DNA from: an uncultured Rhodospirillales bacterium
GTDB lineage: Bacteria > Pseudomonadota > Alphaproteobacteria > Acetobacterales > Acetobacteraceae
Direction: 5' to 3'
NCBI GenBank assembly: GCA_903927465.1
Contig: CAIYMY010000020.1
Span: 1 to 64,000, forward strand
Length of the DNA: 64,000 nucleotides
The position numbers and the translations under genes were made by a program. Positions 29,522 through 38,794 of this stretch are shown in pieces. Each line of letters opens with the position of its first letter. Within the stretch, counting starts at the first letter, position 1. The notes beneath the pieces were generated by a model. The model saw nothing but the letters and a program-made list of their open reading frames with translations. It had not been told where the DNA came from and did no database searches.

Positions 29522-30756
29522 CACGCGGGTTCCTTTCGTGCTTGCCACCAGGGCATGAAAATCCACAGCGCTGCTGCCAATTGAATGGAAAATGTCATGC
29601 CCAGCGCCCAGACATAACCCTCCGGCGCCCAGCCGCCAGTCGCGTTCCGGGGCCAGAGGTCAAGAATAGCACCGATCCCTGTCTGGAAGACGAAAACCAC
29701 GCAGAGCATCAGGAAATTGATGGCAGTGGAAACGCGCCCTGCCAAAGCCGGCGGAAAGCCTTGCGCAATCGCGGCATAGCCTGCAGGCCCGACAGAGCCT
29801 GAGAAGGAAAAGAAAAACCAGAGGAAGGCCATGACCCAAAAATTACTCGGCCCTAACATCAGTATGGCCTGAGCAAAAAGGCAGCCCGCAACACCGATAT
29901 AGGGCATCAACATGGGCGAAAAGCCGCGCGCTTGCGCGAAGGACGCCGCCTGCCCTGTGAAAAGACTGCCAAACATCATGCCAAGCGCGTAGATCAGCAA
30001 AGCAGCAGCGCGCGCGCCATCATCCAAGCCGCCGACATCACGCAACCAAGGCCCAGCCCACAGCCCCTGATAGGTGAAGTTCAGCGTAGAGAGCATGCCA
30101 ACCGTCGGCACCAAGCGCAGAAACACTGGGTCTTTGAAGATGCGGCCATATTCAGCGATTTCCTGGCGTAAGCTGCGGCGCGGTGCTGGCACGACACCGG
30201 GCGGCGCATTGGGCACGGAAAACCAGACCCAAGCGGAAACCATGACGGCAAGCAGCGCTAGCACGGCAAAAACCCCGCGCCAGCCAATGAAGGGCAGCGC
30301 CCATTGCACCGGCATGGTCGCGGCGAGCCCGCCCATGGAAGCGAAGAATAAGCCCGCGCCGGTCACTGCCGCAACACGGTCCCTGGGGTACCATTGCGTA
30401 TTGGCCTTCAGCATGGCCATCAGCCCCGCCGCAACGCCAACCCCCGCCACGCAACGCCCCACGGCCAGCGTCAGCACATCGTCCGAAAAGGCGCTGATGA
30501 TGAACCCGGTGGCGGCAATCAGCGCCAATGTCGCCTGCACGCGCCGCGGGCCTTTCAAATCAAGCGCAAGCCCAATCGGTAATTGCGCCATGGCGTAGCT
30601 TGCGAAAAAACATGCTGCCAGCAAGCCAAGCTCAGCCGCTGTCAGGCCGAATTCAAGCGCAAGCAAGGGCCCAATCACCGCAACCAGGGAACGATTGGCC
30701 TGATTGATGAAATTGATCGCGGCCAGCGGTAGGGTGATGCGGGTGAAAAGCGACAT
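29521..30756 (-). CDS. MFS transporter
   Basis: 12-TM pattern; YAMAQLPIGLALDLKGPRRVQ. Confidence 0.9.
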   Translation of the reverse strand: MSLFTRITLPLAAINFINQANRSLVAVIGPLLALEFGLTAAELGLLAACFFASYAMAQLPIGLALDLKGPRRVQATLALIAATGFIISAFSDDVLTLAVGRCVAGVGVAAGLMAMLKANTQWYPRDRVAAVTGAGLFFASMGGLAATMPVQWALPFIGWRGVFAVLALLAVMVSAWVWFSVPNAPPGVVPAPRRSLRQEIAEYGRIFKDPVFLRLVPTVGMLSTLNFTYQGLWAGPWLRDVGGLDDGARAAALLIYALGMMFGSLFTGQAASFAQARGFSPMLMPYIGVAGCLFAQAILMLGPSNFWVMAFLWFFFSFSGSVGPAGYAAIAQGFPPALAGRVSTAINFLMLCVVFVFQTGIGAILDLWPRNATGGWAPEGYVWALGMTFSIQLAAALWIFMPWWQARKEPA

Positions 30757-30800
30757 GGGCCGAGCATGGCACGCCTGCCCCGCCCCGCCCATAGGACCCT

Positions 30801-31670
30801 TCAGGGCAGGCTGAGCCGGACGGAGATCGGGCAGTGATCGCTGATCACATCACGCAGCGCCGGATCACGTTCCGTATAGGACAAAACACGAAAGCTATCC
30901 TTTATGAGCCAATCCGATGCATGGAGGCCAAGCAGGATGTGGTCAATGAAAGCACGCCCCTGCCCATCCCGAGACCAACAGGGATTGGAAAAACCTTCCG
31001 TGGCACGGCGCATAGGTGATGCGGCATTCAGAATGGAAAGCACATCGTCGTCCCGCGAAAAACGCCGGTTGAAATCACCCAGAATGACAAAGGGGATATT
31101 CTCCCGGCGTCTATCAGCGATCCAATCCGCCAGGATATGCGCCTGCTGGCCAAGGCTTTGGCAATCGCTGTTATTGGGCTGGCGCACGGAACCCTGTGAG
31201 CATCCGCCATCCAGGTGAATCGAAAGTAATCGCAGCCGCGCACCATTCTCGCCATGCAGCGTGATATCAGCGCCCCGCCGCAAAGAACGCCGCGCGGTCG
31301 GGCGAAGATCAAGCGCCATCAGGTCAGGATTGCGCGTGACATTGAGCCCCTTGCGCCAGGCAAAGCCCGCGCGCTGCACATCACTTTCGGCCGGAAAGTG
31401 AAAATCATAAGCGGTGGAATCAAACACCCGCGCCGCCGCCAAAGGCCCATCCACTTCCTGCAGCGCAATCACATCCGCCGCCAGCCGCTCAGCATAGGCA
31501 CGCAGCCGGGCAAAATCCTGTTCTGTCCTAGTGGTCAGATCGCGCGGGAGGTCTGGATGGCCGGCGGGCTTGGTGGTGAGCCAGGCGATATTCCAGGTGG
31601 CGAGTTTGATTTCCTGCGCCCATGCGGGCAGCGTCAGAAACATCAGTGCCAGAAGGATCAGCGCGCGCAT
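30801..31670 (-). CDS. Endonuclease/exonuclease/phosphatase family protein (secreted)
   Basis: Signal peptide; LATWNIAWL, VIALQEVDG, VILGDFNRRF, SDHCPISVRL. Confidence 0.9.
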   Translation of the reverse strand: MRALILLALMFLTLPAWAQEIKLATWNIAWLTTKPAGHPDLPRDLTTRTEQDFARLRAYAERLAADVIALQEVDGPLAAARVFDSTAYDFHFPAESDVQRAGFAWRKGLNVTRNPDLMALDLRPTARRSLRRGADITLHGENGARLRLLSIHLDGGCSQGSVRQPNNSDCQSLGQQAHILADWIADRRRENIPFVILGDFNRRFSRDDDVLSILNAASPMRRATEGFSNPCWSRDGQGRAFIDHILLGLHASDWLIKDSFRVLSYTERDPALRDVISDHCPISVRLSLP

Positions 31671-31677
31671 GGTGGCC

Positions 31678-33687
31678 TCATAAAAGCTGCGCCAAATAGG
31701 GCGCGGGGTCTGGTTCTCTGGTTAAAGCTTCAAGGGGCCGCGCGCCAGAGGCCAACAGGAAATCAGCCAGCGCATCCATCTCGGCTGCCTGGCGCGTGAT
31801 GTCGTGGAAGGGATCATCGGCGGCGGAACCGGGCGGGACCCAGATGATCGTCTTATACCGCGCACGCGTCAGCAGCACGCGATAAGTATTCAGGATATAG
31901 CGCTGTTCCTCAGCGCCACGCACGATCTGCCATTGATGGCCGGCAAAGCGCCGCGCGCGCCATTGGCTGGCATGGCGCAGAAAATCGCCTCCCCAGGCCA
32001 GGCCCACCACATCCAATTCCAAACCCTGGCAATCATATTCGGTGGCAAAGGTTTCAAGCGCTTCGGAAGAACGGATATCCGGCCAGCGCTTCAGGAACCA
32101 ATCGGCAATATCGGGCACCTGCACGCCGAGCCCCTCTGCGCGCAAGCGCCGCGCGCCGGCGGAAGCAACAAGGCCAGCACGGCGCAAGCCCCTTGTGCGG
32201 GCGCGCAAGGCCGCGCGCCAAGCGATCAGGTCGCGCGTGATGTAATAGGGCCATTCCGGCGTCGCTTCCGCAATGGCACGCGCGGCGGGCGCATCACCTT
32301 GCAAGACCGCATCCACCCATTCGGTACCCCTGCTGGTGCGCAGGCTGCGAATGGGGGTTTGCAGGTCCAAATCATCATCGAAGCTGAGCCAAGCCGGCGT
32401 GCCTTCGGCTAGGCGCTGCGCGGGCTCGGCAGCCGTAGTGCTGCGCCGCGCAGCTACCGCACGCCAGGAAGATGAAGCCGCAATTACGCGGCCCCATTCG
32501 GCGAGGCCGGCTTCACCCGTATTGATTTCCTGGCCATTGCCAATCAACGCAACAATCACGGCCCAGCCATCATGCCGCCCCATGATTTCTAGCGTATGGG
32601 CGGGTTCGCTCATGGTCAGGTGGCTTTTGCGGCGCTGGCCATCGCGTGTTGCTTGCGCTTCATCCCAGGCGCGCTGTGCTTCGTCGAAAACGATGATGCG
32701 CGCTTCGGGCACTTCATGCGGATGCACCACATGATGTTCCAGAAAGCGATGTACATTTTGCAGCGCCGTGCGCGCGGCGCGTTCCGCTGCCAGAAAGGCT
32801 GCGCCGCCTTGGGGTGCCGCATCGCGCGCCAAGGCTTCACGTAGCACTGTCACCAGCGGCACATTGCCGGAAAGGAAGGCCGCGCCCGCTTCCCGAAGCG
32901 CGCCAAACACAAGATTGAGGCCGCAAAGCGTTTTGCCCGCCCCGGGTATGCCAGTGACGAAAACGACATAGCGCCCACCTTCCACACGCGCCTGCGCGAT
33001 CACGCGCGCAATGGCGTCGGTGGTGCGGGTCAGGTTATGCGCATCGGCGCGTGTGGCGCCGATATCGGGCACAGCATTGCGCCGGTACAAAAGCCGCGCT
33101 GCCTCCAGCACGCTTGGCACGGGGCGATAGGCGGAACGCGCCCAGGAATCGGGGTTAAGCGGCGCCGCTGGCGGAGCGATGGCCGCCTGCGCGCGGGCCA
33201 CAATACCCCGCAGCATGGTGCCATTAGCCACCATCACCGGCACAACGCCGTGCCAAAACAACGGTAATTCGAGATCACGCTGTGGCAAGCTTGGGGCGAT
33301 CAGCACAGGAATGATCGGCACGCCACGGCTGCCGGCGTGGAAATCATGCAAATCCATGGCGTAATTATCGGTCTGGCGCAGATCAGCCAGGTCCGGCTTC
33401 TGCGCGCCCATTTTGAACTCCAGCACAAAAATCGCGCGATCAGTCAGCAGAATGGCATCGGCGCGTTTTTCCAGACGCAGCAAATCGCATTCCATGAAGA
33501 TGTGCCAGGAAGCGTCGCCCTCAGCCAGCGCATCCTGCAACAGGGCCGCGCTGGCTTCCCAGGAATCGCGTTGTTGCACTTCAAGCGCGGCAAACCGCGC
33601 TGCCTGTTGATAGGCTAAGGCAGCGGCAATTTGCGCCGGTGTCTGACGGCGAAATTCTCCAAGGCTTTGCGCGAACCACGGCCTCAT
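31678..33687 (-). CDS. DUF2075 P-loop helicase-like protein with N-terminal nuclease-like region
   Basis: GIPGAGKTLCGLNLVFGA Walker A, IIVFDEAQRAWDEAQ Walker B; ATEYDCQGLELDVVGLAWGGDF; N-term DRAIFVLEFKMG resembles a PD-(D/E)xK E-x-K core; start set at MRPWFAQ. Confidence 0.82.
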   Translation of the reverse strand: MRPWFAQSLGEFRRQTPAQIAAALAYQQAARFAALEVQQRDSWEASAALLQDALAEGDASWHIFMECDLLRLEKRADAILLTDRAIFVLEFKMGAQKPDLADLRQTDNYAMDLHDFHAGSRGVPIIPVLIAPSLPQRDLELPLFWHGVVPVMVANGTMLRGIVARAQAAIAPPAAPLNPDSWARSAYRPVPSVLEAARLLYRRNAVPDIGATRADAHNLTRTTDAIARVIAQARVEGGRYVVFVTGIPGAGKTLCGLNLVFGALREAGAAFLSGNVPLVTVLREALARDAAPQGGAAFLAAERAARTALQNVHRFLEHHVVHPHEVPEARIIVFDEAQRAWDEAQATRDGQRRKSHLTMSEPAHTLEIMGRHDGWAVIVALIGNGQEINTGEAGLAEWGRVIAASSSWRAVAARRSTTAAEPAQRLAEGTPAWLSFDDDLDLQTPIRSLRTSRGTEWVDAVLQGDAPAARAIAEATPEWPYYITRDLIAWRAALRARTRGLRRAGLVASAGARRLRAEGLGVQVPDIADWFLKRWPDIRSSEALETFATEYDCQGLELDVVGLAWGGDFLRHASQWRARRFAGHQWQIVRGAEEQRYILNTYRVLLTRARYKTIIWVPPGSAADDPFHDITRQAAEMDALADFLLASGARPLEALTREPDPAPYLAQLL

Positions 33688-34574
33688 GCCTTGCCCTTTC
33701 GCGGCCAGGTTGCAATCAACACGCTCAGCATCATCAGCGCGAAGCCTATGGCGTGGATGGTGGTAAAGGCTTCCTGCAAGATCACCACTGCCACCAGCGC
33801 AGCGGTCGCGGGCAGGAAGGCAGTGAAGATGCCAGCAACACCGGCACCCACACGCTTCAGGCCCGCGTACCAGAGCAGCAGGCAAAGCACACTCGCCGTC
33901 ACGCTATGAAACACCAGCAACGCCGCAAGGCGAGGATCTGCCAGCGCGGCGATGCTGGCAATATCCGGCAAGGCAAAGGGGGCGAGCATCATGGCTGAGA
34001 AAATCTGCATCCAAAGGCTTGCCGTGATCACGCCAACGCGGCCCACGATGCGCCGCGCCAGCAGCACGTAAAGCGCTTCGCCAATCACGCCGCCGAAGAT
34101 CAGCAGATTGCCAAGGACAGACCCCGCAGTCCCCTCACTGTTGCGCGCAATCGTCATCGCCGCCATGCCGAAGGCCGCCAGGCTGACCGCAATCCATTGG
34201 GGCGGCATCAGGCGTTCGCGCAGCCAAAAGGCGCTGCCCAAAGCGACCACCGCGGGCAGGCTTGCCAGCACCAGCCCGCCTTCCAACGCCGAGGTCAGGC
34301 GCAAGCCCGCCAGCAAGCCCGCATTATAGATCACGGTGCCAAATAGTGCCTGCCAGGCAAGGTTGCGCATGACCCCGCCCTCAGGCCGTGGCGCAGCTTC
34401 CAACAGGCGCGCAAGGGGCCAGAGCAATGCCACCGCCAAAACGCAACGCAAAAAAGCGATCATCGGAATGGGCAGCGCTTCCGCGAGCAATTTTGCAACC
34501 GCGACATTGGCGCCGACCAGCGCCATGGACGCCGCCAATTGCAGATAAGCGATGCGCGGCGCGCCCGGCGTCAC
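33684..34574 (-). CDS. DMT/EamA family transporter
   Basis: 10-TM pattern, two EamA-like halves. Confidence 0.9.
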   Translation of the reverse strand: MTPGAPRIAYLQLAASMALVGANVAVAKLLAEALPIPMIAFLRCVLAVALLWPLARLLEAAPRPEGGVMRNLAWQALFGTVIYNAGLLAGLRLTSALEGGLVLASLPAVVALGSAFWLRERLMPPQWIAVSLAAFGMAAMTIARNSEGTAGSVLGNLLIFGGVIGEALYVLLARRIVGRVGVITASLWMQIFSAMMLAPFALPDIASIAALADPRLAALLVFHSVTASVLCLLLWYAGLKRVGAGVAGIFTAFLPATAALVAVVILQEAFTTIHAIGFALMMLSVLIATWPRKGKA

Positions 34575-35734
34575 GCCGTCTCATCCGCCTGACGAAAGGG
34601 GGAAAGTGTGGCGAGCGCGGCCATTTCGCGTTCCATCGCCGAGCGTTCGCGCGCAAGGAATTCATCCACCGCGCGGGACAGCCCGGGATGTGCGATCCAA
34701 TGCGCGGAATAGGTCGGCACGGGCAGATAGCCGCGCTGGATTTTATGCTCACCCTGCGCGCCCGCTTCGACGCGCGGAATGCCATGCGCAATCGCGAAAT
34801 CCATTGCCATGTAATAGCAAAGTTCAAAATGCAAAAAGGGCACATCCACAATGGCGCCCCAGTTGCGGCCATAAATCGCATCGCGCCCGATCAGATTAAG
34901 CGCAGCGGCGACGGGTTCTCCATCACGCTCCGCCACCATTAGCAGCACGCGATCACCGAGCCTTTCACCAAGCAGTGGCCAAAAAGCCCGCGTGAGATAG
35001 GCGCTGCGGCCCCATTTCTTGTCAGTGGTGGCCTGATAGAAGCGGTGAAAGGCCTGCCAATGGCGGGGCGTGATTTCTGCCCCGCGCAATGTGCGCAGCG
35101 TCAGCCCTGCCGCCTGCACATCTCGCCTTTCACGCTTCAGCGCCTTGCGCTTGCGCGATGCCAAAGCGCCCAGGAAATCATCAAAATGGCGATAGCCCGG
35201 ATTGGCCCAATGGAACTGCGTGCCAAGCCTTTGCAGCCAACCGGCATCACCCAAGGCGCGCCATTCGGCTTCTGTGCAGAAGGTGGCATGGACCGATGAT
35301 GCGCCAATACCCTCGCAGGCCTGCACCAAGGCGCCAGCCAAAACATCCGGCCCAAAGCCGGCTTCGGGATGGATCAGCAGGCGCGGGCCGGGCACAGGGC
35401 TGAAGGGCGCGGCCACTTGCAGCTTTGGATAGTAATCCCCACCGGCGCGTTCCAAAGCATCCGCCCAGCCATGGTCGAACACATATTCGCCCTGGGAGTG
35501 GGATTTGGCATAGGCCGGCGCGCAAGCAAGCACGCGCCCGGCGGCGTCACGCAACGCGGCGTGTTGCGGCAGCCAGCCACGTTCAGCAACCGCGCTGCCG
35601 CTTTCTTCCAGCGCCAACAGAAAGGCGTGGCTCACAAACGGATTGTTACCGCCCGCACAGGCATCCCAATCGCACGCCGGGATTTCAGCAATGGCGCGAT
35701 GCAGGGTCAGCGACAATTCGGATGGGCTGGTCAT
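34571..35734 (-). CDS. GNAT-family/peptidogalycan-biosynthesis-like N-acetyltransferase (DUF482-like)
   Basis: HATFCTEAEWRAL, QFHWANPGYRHFDDFLGALASRKRKALKRER, GAQGEHKIQRGYLPVPTYSAHWIAHPGL. Confidence 0.88.
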   Translation of the reverse strand: MTSPSELSLTLHRAIAEIPACDWDACAGGNNPFVSHAFLLALEESGSAVAERGWLPQHAALRDAAGRVLACAPAYAKSHSQGEYVFDHGWADALERAGGDYYPKLQVAAPFSPVPGPRLLIHPEAGFGPDVLAGALVQACEGIGASSVHATFCTEAEWRALGDAGWLQRLGTQFHWANPGYRHFDDFLGALASRKRKALKRERRDVQAAGLTLRTLRGAEITPRHWQAFHRFYQATTDKKWGRSAYLTRAFWPLLGERLGDRVLLMVAERDGEPVAAALNLIGRDAIYGRNWGAIVDVPFLHFELCYYMAMDFAIAHGIPRVEAGAQGEHKIQRGYLPVPTYSAHWIAHPGLSRAVDEFLARERSAMEREMAALATLSPFRQADETA

Positions 35735-35779
35735 GCCCCTTGATGTCGTCACGGTGCCGGAGACAGCAAGCCCCGCACG

Positions 35780-36244
35780 TCACCCAATCTCAAACATGCC
35801 TTCCACTTCCACCGCCGCATCACCGGGGAGCGAAGGCACGCCAATGGTGGTCCGCGCATGGCGTCCGACATCGCCAAACACTTCCACCGCCAGATCGGAA
35901 GCGCCATTCATCACCAGCGCATGCTGGGTAAATTCAGCCGGTGCGGCAATGAAGCCGCCAAGGCGCACAACGCGCGTCACGTTATCCAGATCTCCGGCGG
36001 CGGCCTTCAACTGCGCCAGCAGATTGATAAAGCAAAGCCGCGCCGCCTCGCGCCCCACTTCAATGGAAACGCCCGCGCCCAGCTTGCCAGTATAGGCAAT
36101 CTTGCCATCACGCACCGGCACCTGGCCGGAAATCACCACCAGCTTTCCGCTGATATTGAAAGGGATGTAATTCGCAATCGGTGCCGCCGGCGTTGGCAAT
36201 ACAATGCCAAGGGTAGCAAGCTTCGCTTCGATTTTACCGGCCAT
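35780..36244 (-). CDS. RidA/YjgF family protein (second copy)
   Basis: LVVISGQVPVRDGKIAYTGKLG; GDVGRHARTTIGVPSLPGDAAVEVEGMFEIG. Confidence 0.88.
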   Translation of the reverse strand: MAGKIEAKLATLGIVLPTPAAPIANYIPFNISGKLVVISGQVPVRDGKIAYTGKLGAGVSIEVGREAARLCFINLLAQLKAAAGDLDNVTRVVRLGGFIAAPAEFTQHALVMNGASDLAVEVFGDVGRHARTTIGVPSLPGDAAVEVEGMFEIG

Positions 36245-36269
36245 GATCCTGTTCCTTAAAAGGCGCCAA

Positions 36270-37766
36270 TTACGCTGCAGGGCGCAAATGGCGGCGCAAC
36301 CGAGGCGAAGGATGCGCCGGCAATTCCAACGGAAGCAAGGGCAGCACCGTGGGGCGCGGTTGCAGCGTTTCTTCTTCTACCGGGTCCGGCAAATCCTCGC
36401 GCCCCAGATAATCGCGCGCTAGCCGCCTAAAGGCCCAATCCAGCACGGAAGTCGCGCGGCGAATGCCCGCATCGCCTTCCACCGCACCGCCATGGCCAGG
36501 CGCATAGGCATGGGCGTTGACGAAGCTCGCCAAGGGCACGCCCTGCGCCAGGCCAAGCGATACGGCCTGGGCCAGGGCTTCCATCAAGGCGCGCGTCATC
36601 GCCGCTTCACGTGGGAGGGAGAAGGAAATCTCCCGCAAATGGCCGCGATCATCTTCAATGGCGCGCATCGCCACCCGATTGCCGGCAATGGCCACGCGCC
36701 AGCAGCGATTGACTGGCACATGGATCGGCCGCGGTGCAGCGCGGCGGACTTCGAGCATATCCGCCGGGGCGGGCATCGCGGGCGGCGGCGCATCCAGGAA
36801 GGGCATGACTGCCGCTTCCATCGCGCGGCGGGCCTGCGGTGCCACGGGGGCGAGCAGCCATGCGGCATCAACGCCGGCGCGTTCAGCCGCGCGGGTTGGC
36901 ACTTGCGTGACGCGCCCATCCTCGCCGCGCGCTGGGCGGCTTGCGCCAGGGGCTGGGGCAATGCCGGCGCTTTCCGCGCCAATCAAAGCTTCAACCGCAT
37001 CGGCGGGGGCCAAGGCAATACAGCCGCGATGCCGCAAACCGGGGGAAGAAGCCGCCGCCGCCAAAGCCGCACGCGCAGCCTTGGCAAGGCCAGGGATGGC
37101 GGTTTCCTCGGGTGGGGTCGGGCAGATCAGCGCCACCGCATGGCGTGGGCCGAAACGGGTGGCGAGCCGGCCGGATTCCGCCTCAGCAGCACCACGCGTC
37201 AGGCCGGCAATGGCTGCGGCGACATCGCGCGCCTCATTGCTGTCATAACCCAGGCCGAAACCGGCCAGCAGCCCGGCCAAATCGGCAAAGCCAAGGCGCA
37301 GGCTTTCCACCTTGCCATGGCCCCAAATATCGAGCGTTTGCACCGCAAGCTGACAGGCCGCGCGATAGGCCGGCGCGTCGAAGCCGCCTTCCCCATCCAG
37401 GAAGGCCGGCAGGTTGAGCACAAAACGCCCCTCAGCGCGGGCATCGCGCCAGATCTCGGCCCCGGGCGCGCCGCGCCGGGCCAGAATCAAGGAACGCAGG
37501 CCAGCGGCCAGGCTTTCCGCCGCATCGGCGCCATCCAACAAGCCAAGGCGCCGCCCGCGGAGCGTCAGGCGTTGAATCCAGGCCTCCGCCACGCTTGGTA
37601 ACGTGGCCGGGCCGCTCCCTGGGGCGAGCGCTGCCAGCGCCTCCCCGGCTTCATCTTCCCAAGGCACGGGGATAGCCACAGCGCGTGGCGGCGAATCAGG
37701 ATCCGCCCCCGCTTTCAAGCGCCGCAGCGCAACCCCAGCCCAGATGGTTCCAACAATGCCTGCCAT
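36270..37766 (-). CDS. TSCPD-domain protein: truncated, apparently non-catalytic class II ribonucleotide reductase (NrdJ) relative
   Basis: FVLNLPAFLDGEGGFDAPAYRAACQLAV...VESLRLGFADLAGLLAGFGLGYDSNEARDVAAAIAGLTRGAAEAES and C-term GHLREISFSLPREAAMTRALMEALAQAVSLGLAQGVPLASFV...VEGDAGIRRATSVLDWAFRRLARDYLGREDL match NrdJ blocks; catalytic NPCGE loop absent. Confidence 0.8.
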   Translation of the reverse strand: MAGIVGTIWAGVALRRLKAGADPDSPPRAVAIPVPWEDEAGEALAALAPGSGPATLPSVAEAWIQRLTLRGRRLGLLDGADAAESLAAGLRSLILARRGAPGAEIWRDARAEGRFVLNLPAFLDGEGGFDAPAYRAACQLAVQTLDIWGHGKVESLRLGFADLAGLLAGFGLGYDSNEARDVAAAIAGLTRGAAEAESGRLATRFGPRHAVALICPTPPEETAIPGLAKAARAALAAAASSPGLRHRGCIALAPADAVEALIGAESAGIAPAPGASRPARGEDGRVTQVPTRAAERAGVDAAWLLAPVAPQARRAMEAAVMPFLDAPPPAMPAPADMLEVRRAAPRPIHVPVNRCWRVAIAGNRVAMRAIEDDRGHLREISFSLPREAAMTRALMEALAQAVSLGLAQGVPLASFVNAHAYAPGHGGAVEGDAGIRRATSVLDWAFRRLARDYLGREDLPDPVEEETLQPRPTVLPLLPLELPAHPSPRLRRHLRPAA

Positions 37767-37799
37767 GGAGGAATGCTAGGCGCGACTCAAAAGCCTGGG

Positions 37800-37847
37800 A
37801 AGCCTTATTTAGTGGTTTTTTGGGGGTTGACCCACAATATCCTGTGG
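37800..37847. promoter_or_regulatory. Putative tandem NrdR boxes
   Basis: CCACAATATCCTGTGG (37832-37847; 12/16 to acaCwAtATaTwGtgt by hand) and AAGCCTTATTTAGTGG (37800-37815; 10/16), 16-bp gap, between divergent NrdJ-like and NDUFA12 genes. Confidence 0.55.
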
Positions 37848-37931
37848 ATAGCTTGTTCATCGCTTTGGTTTTGCGTGACCCGCGCGGCTGTGCGATTATA
37901 CGCGTCGTTTCGCTTTCACCGGGAAGCCGCC

Positions 37932-38273
37932 ATGCAGTTGCTCAGTACTCTGTTTATCCGCCTCACCAGCCGCAAGGTTGGGCAGGACCGCTTTGGGAAT
38001 ACCTATTGGGAAGCCCGCGGCCGCCGGGATTCCTATGGCCGCCCCATGCGGCGGGTGCTTTACGCGAAGGAAGCCCAAGCTTCTGCCGTGCCGGCGGAAT
38101 GGTGGGGCTGGCTGCACCACACCACGGAAAACCCCCTGCCCGAGGATGCGCCGCGCCGCGCCTGGCAGAAGGAGCATCTGCCCAATATGACCGGCACGCC
38201 CGAAGCCTGGCGGCCAGTGAACCCCGTGACCAACCGTGGCGGGGATTACGAAGCCTGGACCCCGGGGCGCTGA
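37932..38273 (+). CDS. NADH:ubiquinone oxidoreductase 17.2 kDa (NDUFA12-like) subunit
   Basis: VGQDRFGNTYWEARG...DSYGRPMRRVLY, WWGWLHHTTENPLP, PYNMTGTP-like region; ATG at 37932. Confidence 0.93.
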   Translation: MQLLSTLFIRLTSRKVGQDRFGNTYWEARGRRDSYGRPMRRVLYAKEAQASAVPAEWWGWLHHTTENPLPEDAPRRAWQKEHLPNMTGTPEAWRPVNPVTNRGGDYEAWTPGR

Positions 38274-38299
38274 CTTCGCCCTTTTGAAAGCCCATTCCA

Positions 38300-38794
38300 A
38301 TGCAAAAGCGCAGTCTGGCTGAGATTTTGACCGGTTTGGTCGTGCTGGCCATTGCCGCAACCTTTCTGGGCTATGCCGTGACCAGCACGGGGCGCAGCCT
38401 TTCTGGGCCCGGGATGAACCTCACCGCGAAGTTTGATCGGATTGATGGGCTCGGTCAGGGCGCCGATGTGCGCATTGCCGGCGTGAAGGTTGGGCAGGTT
38501 GTGGCGCAACGCATTGATCCGGCAAGCTTCCTGGCTGTCCTGACGCTGCGCGTAGATGCTGGGCTGAAGCTGCCGCATGACACCTCGGCCGAGATTTCCA
38601 GCGAAGGTTTGCTCGGCGGCAAATATGTTGCGCTGGTGCCGGGTGGCGATACGCGCATCCTGCGGGACGGCAGTGAGATCACCATCACGCAAAGTGCTAT
38701 CAATCTGGAAAGCCTGTTGGGGCGGTTCATTTTCTCGGCGGGTGAGACAAATCAGCGCGGCAATCAGGAAAACGCGCCGGCCACGCCACGATGA
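38300..38794 (+). CDS. mlaD: Outer-membrane lipid asymmetry protein MlaD (MCE domain)
   Basis: LTAKFDRIDGLGQGADVRIAGVKVGQVV; GLLGGKYVALVPGGD. Confidence 0.93.
   Translation: MQKRSLAEILTGLVVLAIAATFLGYAVTSTGRSLSGPGMNLTAKFDRIDGLGQGADVRIAGVKVGQVVAQRIDPASFLAVLTLRVDAGLKLPHDTSAEISSEGLLGGKYVALVPGGDTRILRDGSEITITQSAINLESLLGRFIFSAGETNQRGNQENAPATPR

Noticed and set aside
26381-36244. Two RidA-family genes as a recent duplication
   Set aside because: The proteins (26381-26848 and 35780-36244) share motifs but are clearly diverged and 9 kb apart; multiple RidA paralogues per genome are ordinary.
31678-36244. Defence island around the DUF2075 gene
   Set aside because: Neighbours (EEP nuclease, PPK2, MFS/DMT transporters, GNAT, RidA) look metabolic; no restriction, toxin-antitoxin or retron components seen, so only the single gene is flagged.
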